A stretch of DNA of 64,000 bases from contig CM046005.1 of NCBI GenBank assembly GCA_025175895.1, forward strand, positions 62,954,325 through 63,018,324. The letters run 5' to 3'. Positions 1 through 8,213 of the stretch are shown one piece after another (positions within the stretch are counted from its first letter, which is position 1; the number at the start of each line of letters is the position of its first letter). Under the pieces are notes generated by a model that worked only from the letters and a program-made list of their open reading frames with translations, did not search any database and was not told where the DNA came from. A program made the position numbers and the translations under genes. This DNA comes from Wurfbainia villosa (Eukaryota; Streptophyta; Magnoliopsida; Zingiberales; Zingiberaceae).

Positions 1-234
1 ATTTTTCTTGGATGCTTGAACTTGCTCTTCGGTCCATCTCTTCTTCTTGAGGAATCCACCTCTTGGTCCTCTTGGATATTCAAATCCATCCATCAAAATG
101 GACCATTCCTCAAAGTCTCTCATCATAATAAAATCCTCAATTCTTCCCTTCCAAGAATTGAATCCTTCTCGTCCGTATAGGGTGTAGGGCACCGGTGTGT
201 TGATGTCCCAACCTAATTGATCTTGGACTTCCAT
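1..234 (-). CDS. gag: Sirevirus-type Gag, N-terminal fragment (Sire-1)
   Basis: The frame is open from an ATG at 232-234 to the left edge of the window (78 codons), and continues outside. The peptide opens MEVQDQLGWDINTPVPYTLY and then has a W-x2-R-I-x-DFIM segment and a basic, Gly/Pro-rich stretch. This is the start pattern of copia Gag proteins, which form the virus-like particle. Placement supports it: the ATG lies 50 bases inside the primer-binding site, next to the LTR at 302-1771, all on the minus strand. No stop or frameshift is visible in the part present. The Sirevirus assignment rests mainly on the adjacent LTR, which resembles the Sire-3 LTR, so the lineage is less certain than the Gag call. 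Confidence 0.7.
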   Translation of the reverse strand, partial: MEVQDQLGWDINTPVPYTLYGREGFNSWKGRIEDFIMMRDFEEWSILMDGFEYPRGPRGGFLKKKRWTEEQVQASKKN

Positions 235-283
235 CTTTTACCCTCTAGCGTCTTGCTCCCGGTTGTTAATTCGTTGAAGAGCC

Positions 284-299
284 CCAGGCTCTGATACCA
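284..299 (-). other. Primer-binding site of Sire-1
   Basis: On the minus strand this reads TGGTATCAGAGCCTGG, matching the 3' end of plant initiator-Met tRNA, the usual copia primer. It begins two bases inside the LTR border at 302. Confidence 0.85.
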
Positions 300-790
300 A
301 TTGTAGGAAATTTGACGCCGCTAGAGGGGGGGGGGTGAATAGCGTTTACTCTTGCGTAGATGTAAAACGTTCGCGTGCTTGTCTACAATTTTCGTTAGCG
401 CAGCGGAAACAAAGATAATAAAGCAATAACGAAAACACAAACACACAAACGCAAGGATATAACGTGGTTCGGAACCGAACGGTTCTTACTCCACGGATCG
501 AGCTCTAAAGAGCCCTAGTGATGCACACGCACTCACTAATCACAAATACTCCTTCTCGACAACAAGTCGGAGGTGGAGAAACCTCGCACAAAAGATTACA
601 ATAATAATCTAAGTAGATACAAGAAAATACAATGAGATACAATGCAATATAAGTAAAGAAAAAGCTTTACAAATGCCTTTTGATTGCTTGCTTGTTGATT
701 GCTTGAACTGTGGTTGAAGACCCTGATTTGCAGTAGCAAATCGCCTCCAAAACGTCCAAGAAATCGCTGCCAAAAACCCTCCCGTCGAGC

Positions 791-801
791 TCCTTTTATC
801 C
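791..801 (-). promoter_or_regulatory. Possible TATA box of Sire-1 LTR
   Basis: On the minus strand this reads GGATAAAAGGA, in a position comparable to the CCTATAAAAAG box of the Sire-3 LTR. It is a match by eye only. Confidence 0.35.
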
Positions 802-1325
802 TTGCGCGCGACCTGGGTTTTCGTCCATCAGTCGACTGCCATAAGTCACGAGTCGATTGAGTCCACTGTTGTCGTGAGACAACGGCTCGATCCACGCTGG
901 AAAAACTCCAACGGATCTCTTGGCGATCACAACATTGCGCCGATCGCGCCGCCGTGTCGATCGCGGCGCTACGGAGTGTTCTGCTCGACATTGGGATCGG
1001 CGGCATTCGCCGACGCGCCGATCGGTTGCCGACACACCGATCGCTTGAGCGATCGCTAGAGCATTTCCACTAAACCGGGCAAAACTCAAGTCGACTCACG
1101 GCAGTCGAACCGACTATAATGGCAGTCGACTGCCAACCTAAAAAATGAGGTTTTAACCCAAGTATGGTGCCCCCATACTTGCTAGACCACCCTTAGCCTA
1201 GACCTAAGCCTTCTAGCCACCTCCATCAGCCTCACGCCTCTCGGATCCCTCCAAGTCATCCATGACTTGTTCATCCATCGCGCTAGCCTCCAGGTGCTTC
1301 CCTCAGCTATGTCATGCTAACGGTG

Positions 1326-1672
1326 TCTACACCGCCAAGGCACATTGGACTTACACTGCCAAGACTCCGCTTGGACTTTACGCCGCCAATATCCATCTCC
1401 TTGGACTTCTCAAATGCCAAGACTCAAGCTTGGACTTTCCCTTGCCAACCCATGTTGGACTTTCCATGCCAAGACCCATGCTTGGACTTTTCCTTGTGCC
1501 AAGTACTCAAGACACGGACTTTCCCAAATGCCAAGTGTCCCACTTGGACTTTCCATGCCAAGTACCCATGACTTGGACTTTACCTTGCCAAGACTCATGC
1601 TTGGACTTTGCCAAATGCCAAGTGTCCCACTTGGACTTCCCATGCCAAGTACTCAAGACTTGGACTTCCCTA
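1326..1672 (-). repeat. Short palindromic repeat array in Sire-1 LTR
   Basis: About a dozen irregular copies of GCCAAG...CTTGGACTT occur, each an imperfect inverted repeat, spaced roughly 20-35 bases apart. The same motif recurs at 53850-54065 in the Sire-3 LTR. In element orientation it lies in U3, upstream of the likely TATA box. Confidence 0.7.
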
Positions 1673-1771
1673 TGACAATTACATTGTCATATGTTTTTGT
1701 CGAACATCAAAATATCACTCGAGTCAAACTCGAGTCCTGGTCAATCGTGACCTGGGCCGATTGCAACAACA

Positions 1772-1837
1772 ATTTCCAGTCGAGTAGTCGCGCCGAGCAC
1801 TCGACGGATTGTGTTACCAGTCGACTGATGGGTATCA
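1772..1837 (+). repeat. Fragment of Sire-2 LTR (left piece)
   Basis: These 66 bases sit between the Sire-1 LTR and the CopB array. They contain CCAGTCGACTGATGGG, which recurs in the piece right of the array (32944-32961 and nearby). The simplest reading is one plus-strand Sirevirus LTR split by insertions. The piece is short, so its identity is an inference. Confidence 0.45.
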
Positions 1838-2596
1838 TGAAGGGTTTTGCTTATCGAGTCCGTGAGGGGAAACTTCGCTTCCCACTTCACCTCGGTCGCT
1901 TGTTCATGGCGATCCAATCGATGTCCCCGGATTAAAAAAATTTAATCCTAGACATAAGGGATTTCCCAACCAACCAAGTCATCGTCGTGCTATTCATTTA
2001 GAGAGGTCACTTGAACAAACAAGTTGTTCAAGTGACCAACCTCTATTCTACGAGTAGCCGCGGAATAGACGATGTCCGGATCGCCGGTTTTTGTATTTAT
2101 GCTCGGGATCCAAGTATTATTTAGCCATATACAGATTTATATCATACTCATAATTGAAAAACAAATACAAACATGTAACATATAAAAATTAGAGAATCGA
2201 TATACCACTCGATCTTCTAATGTATGTCCTTCATCCTTTCGAACGTCGTGTGGGCGACGCTCTACCAAAAGTCGAAGCTCCTAGATCGCAAATCTTCCTT
2301 CCTTGCTTTTCCAAAGCAAGAGGAAGAATAGAAACAAAGCTCTTCTCCTTCCTATGGCCAACCAACAAACAACAAGGAGAATGCTTGCCGCCGACCAACA
2401 AGGAGAAGGAGATAATGGTGGAAACCGGCCAAGACACCAAGGGAAAGCCCTATATCTTGTTTCCACCACCTAAGGAGAAGGAGAAGAGGTCTTTGGATGC
2501 CGGCCAAGGGCTGGGATAGGGCTGCGGGCGCCGGCCACCAAAAGATAGGAAGAAGAAAGCAAACTACTTCCTTATTTGGTGCCACCCAAGCCTCAT

Positions 2597-2839
2597 AAAC
2601 CCTAAGCCTCCAAACCCTAATCCTAGCTCTCCTTATGGCCGCCCAACGAAGTGGGGAAGAAGATTAAGATGAGCACAAGCCAAGGTAGAGGGAAGATGGG
2701 AGGAACCGGCTAAAACCTTAGGAAGAAGAAGAAACACCTCCCTGAGTTGCCGCCCACCCATAGCTCCCAAAACCCTAGCCACCCAAACCTAATCCTAAAC
2801 CAACTAGGATTCCTAGCCTCCAAAGGAAGCAAACCCTAA
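2597..2839 (-). promoter_or_regulatory. Telobox cluster in CopB LTR
   Basis: AAACCCTAA or AAACCCTAG (plus view) occurs at 2597-2605, 2612-2620, 2770-2778 and 2831-2839. In element orientation all lie just downstream of the TATA box, so in the transcribed leader. Teloboxes in plants are often near transcription starts and bind telobox-recognising factors. Equivalent motifs are present in LTRs 2-4. Confidence 0.5.
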
Positions 2840-2879
2840 TCCCCTTAAGCCATGCTCTCTCTTGCCGCCCAATTCATGA

Positions 2880-2893
2880 CTCTATTTATAGAG
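2880..2893 (-). promoter_or_regulatory. TATA box of CopB LTR 1
   Basis: CTCTATAAATAGAG on the minus strand is a near-perfect plant TATA box inside a palindrome. Identical boxes lie at 18703-18716 (LTR 2), 25246-25259 (LTR 3) and 31806-31819 (LTR 4). LTR 4 is the 5' LTR that would drive the array. Confidence 0.75.
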
Positions 2894-2909
2894 TTGGGCT
2901 CAAGCCATG

Positions 2910-3045
2910 ATTTAATCTCCTCCATTGGTTCTAGGGATTTAATCTCAACCTTCGGATCTAGAGATTTAATCTCAACCGTCGGATCTAGAGATTTAATCTC
3001 TACCTTTGGATCTAGAGTTTTGTTTTCATCCATTGGATCTAAGCT
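2910..3045 (-). repeat. 27-bp tandem repeat upstream of CopB TATA box
   Basis: About four units of a 27-base repeat occur, most containing the palindrome GAGATTTAATCTC followed by an AACCGTCGGATCTA-like segment. In element orientation the block is immediately upstream of the TATA box, as expected for a U3 enhancer. It recurs near 18745-18850, 25288-25395 and 31845-31960. Since 27 is divisible by three, the block yields repetitive reading frames on both strands that are not genes. Confidence 0.75.
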
Positions 3046-3929
3046 TCATGAGGTGTTAATAGGCTACATTAGAGACCATGAGGAGGAGTTGAATCTTAGC
3101 CACCCATGGATCAAGCCCACATAAAGTCCGATCCACAAATGATGATCCAATCCACTAAAGGATGACATTGATCTACCTCACCAACCCCCATATGATAATA
3201 TGGGCTCCATATATTATTTGTACATTTTCTCCCCGTGTTTAAGATCTCGAATGTCCGTCGATTAATTAATTTAATGACCATTAATTAATCAACATCTAAC
3301 TCCTTGAGTAGTACCACTCAACCTTTTCATCATGCCGGACCAAGTCCACCTGTAGAGTTAACATGATGAACCTTATGAGCTCCTCAAGGGGACATCATCA
3401 TCCTAATATATAGGACACGGTTTCCTCCTATAATCAACGACACACCATATAAATAATATCATCTCCCAACTTACCGAGCCTATCGACTTAATCTATAAAT
3501 CTCGCCCATTGGTAAATCAAAGAGATGAGTACTAAGTATTTGTGCCCGTTATTATATCGGGATTAAGAGCATGTACTAAATAATATCTGAGGTCCGATTC
3601 GATTATGTAGTCAGCAATAAATCGAATCACCTCTAAGTCAGTCCTTCTCAATACACACAAAGAAAACTAGTGTGATTCTATGGTCAAGACAAACCAACAC
3701 CAAATCACACTACAACCATTCCGATGGTTTGTTCAAAGTCATCTCGGTAAACTTATACTTTACAAGGAGCCGATAACATGATCTCCCGTGTGACACCACA
3801 CACCATGTTATCTACAATGTAATGTATTTGACAATATTGCATAACTATGCAAACAATGATCATGTGATTCTTATTTCAAAAATAAAGATGTTCATACAAA
3901 ATATAGACTTTTCAGTATACATCCCTACA

Positions 3930-3940
3930 ATCTCCCACTT
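3930..3940 (-). other. Polypurine tract of CopB body 1
   Basis: AAGTGGGAGAT on the minus strand abuts the 3' LTR and would prime plus-strand DNA synthesis. Matching tracts are at 19763-19773 (body 2) and 26306-26316 (body 3). Confidence 0.75.
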
Positions 3941-4220
3941 ACACTCAAAGACTATGCTGTCCTCATACTGCCAAACATTTGATTCCCCTTCCCTCCACAT
4001 GACTATCAAAGCTCTCGATAGAAGGGCCTTAGTGAAAGGGTCTACCAGGTCATCCTCTGATGCAATCTAGGCGACAACATCTTCTACCTCCTTTACGATT
4101 TCTTGTATCAGGTAGTACTTGCGCTCTATGTATTTACTTACTTTATGGGATCGTGGTTCCTTCTAGTTTGCAACTGCACTATTATTATCACAATAAATTG
4201 TGATAGTTCTGGGCAAACCA
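3941..4220 (-). pseudogene. pol: CopB body 1 RNase H, C-terminal part (split by Ang-1)
   Basis: This is the downstream half of the RNase H domain. It holds the CDNN motif with a catalytic Asp, then a stop in place of Ser in the following A-V-A-N-S segment, and the conserved tail as far as the polypurine tract. The other half lies at 13509-13816. The break is exactly where Ang-1 inserted, and bodies 2 and 3 show the uninterrupted site (for example around 20041-20060). RNase H would remove the RNA strand during reverse transcription; this copy cannot work. Confidence 0.8.
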
Positions 4221-5392
4221 TGTTAGTAATATATGAGAGATGTCCTAAGGCAATCGCCTTATGTATGAACCATTTATATGATAAATGAAGATTCACTATT
4301 TGAGTATACATGTTTAATGTATTTGATTGGATCTTAAACTCATTTACTGAATGTCCACGATGCGATTCACAGCATGAGAGAATTTGTGATTGGATCACAA
4401 CTAGTGAGTATCTCTACATGTGTAATTGTGATGTATCGGAATTATCCCTAGTCGATGAATTGATGGATTTGGATACCATCAATTCTGTTGAGACTAGCAC
4501 GAGGTATACTCCTTGGTGTATCCAAGCAGCTGATTCTCACTGGCTGGAGACATAGTGATGTCCGGAGTTAATCGTGGATGCTAGTAATGGTAACTAGTTC
4601 ATTGGAGTGACCAGCCGTAAGACTTCATATGGTTCTCTGCATATATAGATATGTCAATGAAGTTCTTACTGTGGCTTAAGTGCGATGTTCCTTTGACTTG
4701 CGGTATTCAAGTCATCTTGATCATGGAGACTTATGCTTTGACATCTTATGCAAACATCTCCGAGGAGATGTGGACCCGGGATGATTGGGTATAAGTCGAA
4801 GTGATCGAAGGTGTTTGAATAACCTATAAAGGATTCACTACTCCTTGCGAGGAGATGTATACCCATGGCCTCTCGTCGGATTGTTACTAAAAGTCTTTGG
4901 CCAAAGCATTACATGTTTAGAGTAAGGTACTATTCGATACATGTGGAGTAACTAGAATCCGTAGGACGAGGAAATGATACTTGGGCTAGGTGTGACGTAG
5001 TCAGCCTAGTGGGGACTGACACAATAGACCATGTCCTGAACCAAGTGGGTATAAGATGAGTGAAGGGAATGGGGCACGATTCATTCGAGCTCTTTGAAGG
5101 GTTTGAGAAATAGTTACGGATCAACGTTGATCTTTTGGTTAATTGGGGATCATGATGTACTACTAGGTGCCACTCATGATCGTTCTATAATTAATGGTTA
5201 ATTATAGGCGGCCAACATAAACCGAGAACCTATTTGGTCACGCGCGAGTGTAATCCAAAGGATTTAAAAGCGAGCTTGAGAATGGGATTCTCGAGAGAAA
5301 CTATGTTTGGTTGGACCAAACATAAGCGACATGAAATTGTTTGATGCAATGGAAGCGTGGATGGGCCGTGTCTTATGAAGACATAATGGATG

Positions 5393-5522
5393 GACCAAAA
5401 TGGTTTGGTTCTAATCCAATGGATGAGAATAAACCAAAGGGTTTGGTTTATATTAAGCGAATGAACCAAAGTTGGTTAGGTTCGTTTTAACTTAAAATAA
5501 ACCATCATGGTTTGGTTTATTT
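5393..5522 (+). promoter_or_regulatory. AACCAAA/TTTGGTT palindrome array in Ang U3
   Basis: Four adjacent imperfect inverted repeats are built on AACCAAA and TTTGGTT: near 5393-5410, 5431-5449, 5464-5484 and 5496-5521. They lie 70-200 bases upstream of the TATA box. The same block occurs in all Ang LTRs here (near 12465-12595, 34575-34715, 41890-42025, 49235-49365, and 61240-61365 reversed). ACCAAA-type sites resemble plant R2R3-MYB targets, which is an inference. Confidence 0.55.
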
Positions 5523-5593
5523 TAACTTATCTTAATGGAGGCGGGTTAGCAGGCTTTATGGATATGATCCATTAACCATTAAGAGAATTAGTT

Positions 5594-5606
5594 CTCTATA
5601 AAATAG
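5594..5606 (+). promoter_or_regulatory. TATA box of Ang-1 5' LTR
   Basis: TCTATAAAATAGG is a strong plant TATA box. Copies are at about 12662-12673, 34782-34795, 42090-42102, 49432-49445 and, on the minus strand, 61151-61165. In the 3' LTR of Ang-1 a telobox AAACCCTAA follows at 12679-12687. Confidence 0.75.
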
Positions 5607-5806
5607 GGCTTAAACCTAATCCAAGCACCCTAATTAGAGTTGCCTCCCAACCTGGAGTTGCCGCCTCCATCTTCTCTCCTAGTCGGCGCCAACCCTAGGT
5701 GTGCCGCCCGCCCAGCTTTTGCGGCCGTCCAAGTCATTGGTGATCTCTTGTGGGTTGGTGATAAGGTGAGCTCCACATCTCCTTTGGCGGCCTCTATTCC
5801 TCCACC

Positions 5807-5833
5807 AAGCTGTCCAGTTTTTCTGGACAGCTT
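5807..5833 (+). other. Conserved hairpin in Ang LTR downstream of TATA
   Basis: AAGCTGTCCAG and CTGGACAGCTT form a perfect 11-bp stem with a five-T loop. The hairpin recurs in every Ang LTR: 12927-12953, 35040-35065, 42347-42372, 49690-49715 and 60873-60899 (minus; one mismatch). It begins about 200 bases downstream of the TATA box, so it should be in the transcript. Role unknown. Confidence 0.7.
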
Positions 5834-6377
5834 GTTTCTTTTGTCGGGCGTCGTTTGGGCGGCGGTTGGTGCTCCGACAGCGGCTAACTACGAGGATTTG
5901 ATCTCCGGTAATCCTCTGAGTGGAGGGCGAAGGATTCGTCAAGCGGTTGTGAATACCTCTCCGGAGAATCGAGTTTTGAGGACTCGGTTTTGGATCCGAA
6001 TTTGGATTCGGATTGTGATCATCTCTCGATCACGTCGTCTTCAACACGAGGCTAGTAACCCGTACGAAGACGAAGCTCGTGGCTTAGCGAAGTCATCCCG
6101 AGGAGCTCGGCGTGGATATAGATAGAGACGATTCTTACGAGGATCGTTCCGGTTGATGCCGTTCCCGCTATACGTCATACGAAAGGTATAACGTAGATAA
6201 ATTTCCTTTTATTGCAAATTTTAATTTACGATTATGTCTACACTTGTTGTAATATGCATGAGTGTGTTGTGTGTGTTGTAATAAATATAGATTTATTATT
6301 TTTAATTGCTTCCGCTTTGCTCATGTTTACGAAACATGATCGAACACACACACGCCGCAGTGCTGGAAACCCAACAG

Positions 6378-6394
6378 TGGTATCAGAGCCCAGG
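6378..6394 (+). other. Primer-binding site of Ang-1
   Basis: TGGTATCAGAGCCCAGG matches the initiator-Met tRNA 3' end and starts one base after the LTR. Identical sites lie at 35616-35632 (Ang-2) and 42923-42939 (Ang-3). Confidence 0.88.
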
Positions 6395-6501
6395 TTGTGT
6401 TTCGACATAATCGTAAAATTGGTTTTGCGATAGTCATAATGTATTTCTGGAAATTTTCTAAATTTTGGAAATTTAGAAGGATTTATGGAAATTGATATTT
6501 T

Positions 6502-6762
6502 CCATAAATAAAATATTTGATTAGATTCTGGAAATTTGTTTCCTAATTTAATTATGATTTGATTTGGGAAATCAAATCTTAAAATATTTTATTTCCATAA
6601 GTAGTTTTAATGATTTAGGAAATTGGTTTCCTAAATAGATTTTCCTTAATCAAATAATTCCATGAATAAAATATGTGATTAGATTTGGAAATTTGTTTCC
6701 TAATTTAATTATGATTTGATTTGGAGAATCAAATCTTAAACATATTTTATTTCCATAAATAG
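6502..6762 (+). repeat. AT-rich direct repeat in Ang leader
   Basis: Two ~100-base units (about 6502-6604 and 6660-6762) share CCATAAATAAAATATTTG-like and AAATTTGTTTCCTAATTTAA segments. Both units are also present in the Ang-2 and Ang-3 leaders. Confidence 0.65.
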
Positions 6763-7001
6763 TTATGACATATAAGGAAATTATATACATGACATAATTG
6801 TATGCCATTTAATTGCATTAGATGCATAACATTATGCCATGCGTGTCGTGACATGTAGATGTATGCCATGTATGCCATGCCATGTAGATAATAGTTATTT
6901 GCATGCAAAGAGGATGAGACATAAAAACCCTTAATCAATATTAAAGCCTACACCTTCCATTAATATGGTTAGAACCAGAGTTCTGTTTCTTGTTTGGGTT
7001 G

Positions 7002-7414
7002 TTGGACTCTCTCCAAGCCCGGCTCGAACCTGAATATGTTCAAACCATGGAATAGTTTAATACTAATATGGTAAGAGTCAGAGGTCAATCGTTAGCTTTG
7101 GTTGTTGGACTCTCTCCAAGCTGGGCTAATTGGTTGAATGTGCTCTAACCATATTAAAACTATGTCCTGATTAATGGGTTGTCTTTAACCTGGAGCATCG
7201 GCTTGTTGGACTCTCTCCAAGGTCGATGTAAAGGGAGGTGAAGTTGGGTGCTATGCATATGATGCATACTTGTTAATGTGTTAACAACCCGATGTATGTG
7301 TGAACATTCAAATAGTTGATAGCACATTGTGATAGTTGCATATACGTGATATGCAATCGGTATAGATGATACCTACCGTCGTAGTTATGAATGGCCTGTT
7401 GGACTCTCTCCAAG
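7002..7414 (+). other. Four identical hairpin motifs in Ang-1 leader
   Basis: TTGGACTCTCTCCAAG occurs at 7002, 7105, 7206 and 7399 (first base). TTGG and CCAA can pair around an ACTCTCT loop. The same four copies occur in Ang-2 (36313, 36416, 36517, 36710) and Ang-3 (43620, 43723, 43824, 44017) at identical spacings of 103, 101 and 193 bases. They lie between the primer-binding site and gag, where packaging and dimerisation signals sit in LTR elements. Confidence 0.75.
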
Positions 7415-7594
7415 GTTGTTCATAACTATGATGGATATCAGCCCATTCGGAGATGGACCTACGATCTCCCGAAGTGATTTTGGGGTTTTTGAAATTCAAA
7501 AAAATGAATGGGATTTATAAATGTATATTGATGCATTTTAAAATCATCTTTCTCATATATGCTCGTTTTGTATTTCTAAGTTAATATATTGATC

Positions 7595-8213
7595 ATGATG
7601 TGTTTGAATTTGCGTTCCATTTTGGATTGAATAAATTAGTGGGCCTAACTTCTTGGACTAGCTTAGAAACTTGAGAATTGTTCTCAAGGTGGAAAAGCTT
7701 ATATGTCCTCGAGCGCCTCTTCCCGCCCATCCTAGTGACAATGCAACTCTGGACCAATTGTTGGCTTATCGAAAAACATGTGAGTGATTACGAACAAATG
7801 AGTTGCATCATGCTAGCCACGATGGAACCCAAGCTCTGGCGGCATGAGCATATGGATGCTCATATCGTAGTCCTTCATCTTTGTGAGTTGGTTGATGAGC
7901 AAGTGAGATTGAAAGGTTCAAGTCTCAAAGCTCCTCTTCACCTCTGAGATGCTAGGAGGTTCATCTAGTGGCTTGCTCAATATCTTTGAAGACCGTGGAG
8001 TCTTGAGAAGCATGGCGGGGGACAGTCTTTGTTAGTTGATTCCTCAAAGAAAGGTTCTAAGAGAAAGTCAAAGGAACAGCAGAAGGGAAAGAAGAGAAGG
8101 GCTAAGAATGTAGAACTAGCACAAAAGGAAACTTGCCATCATTATGGCAAGGAGAGCCATTTGCGAAGAAAGTGCAAGATTTATCTTGAGTCCGTGAAGA
8201 AGGATAAGGCATC
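7595..8213 (+). pseudogene. gag: Ang-1 gag, degraded
   Basis: The start is placed at the ATG at 7595, which lines up with the Ang-2 gag ATG. The sequence tracks Ang-2 gag but has early stops, frameshifts and a ~190-base deletion near 7960-8010 that removes the capsid C-terminal half. The basic Lys/Arg-rich stretch returns at about 8035. The nucleocapsid zinc knuckle (normally C-x2-C-x4-H-x4-C) reads CHHYGKESHLRRKC, so its second Cys is lost. No working Gag could be made, yet pol downstream is comparatively preserved. Confidence 0.8.

Larger units (their letters stand above)
302..1771 (-). repeat. 5' LTR of Sire-1 (body runs off the left edge)
   Basis: The LTR is bounded on the left by TGTAGG next to the primer-binding site and on the right by TTGCAACAACA, which lines up with the TTGCACCAACA end of the Sire-3 LTR at 54174. 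Its inner end has the C-rich ATTCACCCCC/CTCTAG stretch seen in all three Sirevirus LTRs here. It is about 1.47 kb. Because the primer-binding site is to its left, it is the 5' LTR of a minus-strand element. The outer border at 1771 is inferred from similarity. The long plus-strand reading frames within it at 1262-1935 come from short repeats and are not genes. Confidence 0.7.
1838..3929 (-). repeat. CopB LTR 1 (3' LTR of the array)
   Basis: This 2,092-base LTR reads TGTAGGGATG...CCCTTCA on the minus strand. It lies next to the polypurine tract of body 1. It lacks a ~15-base block (around GTGAGCCTTTACT) that LTRs 2-4 carry. Confidence 0.9.
4221..6376 (+). repeat. Ang-1 5' LTR
   Basis: This 2,156-base LTR runs from TGTTAGTAATATATGAG to GGAAACCCAACA. 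It is shorter than the 3' LTR mainly through a ~45-base deletion near 5720 and several 2-5 base losses. Reading frames within it on either strand are not conserved between copies and are not genes. Confidence 0.92.

Noticed and set aside
284..299. tRNA gene fragments at TGGTATCAGAGCC motifs
   Set aside because: They are 13-17 base primer-binding sites next to LTRs; no cloverleaf surrounds them.
1262..1935. Overlapping plus-strand frames rich in Leu, Pro and Trp
   Set aside because: Produced by the CTTGGACTT/GCCAAG repeats of the Sire-1 LTR; one runs into the CopB LTR.
2845..3124. Repetitive reading frames on both strands (DLISTVGSR / KVEIKSLDPT type), also near 18668, 25211 and 31771
   Set aside because: They fall on the 27-bp tandem repeat in the CopB LTR; the period is a multiple of three, which opens frames by chance.
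5230..5469. Minus-strand frame of 79 codons in the Ang LTR (repeated at 12294 and 61289)
   Set aside because: Antisense of the AACCAAA palindrome array in U3; not open in the other Ang LTRs.
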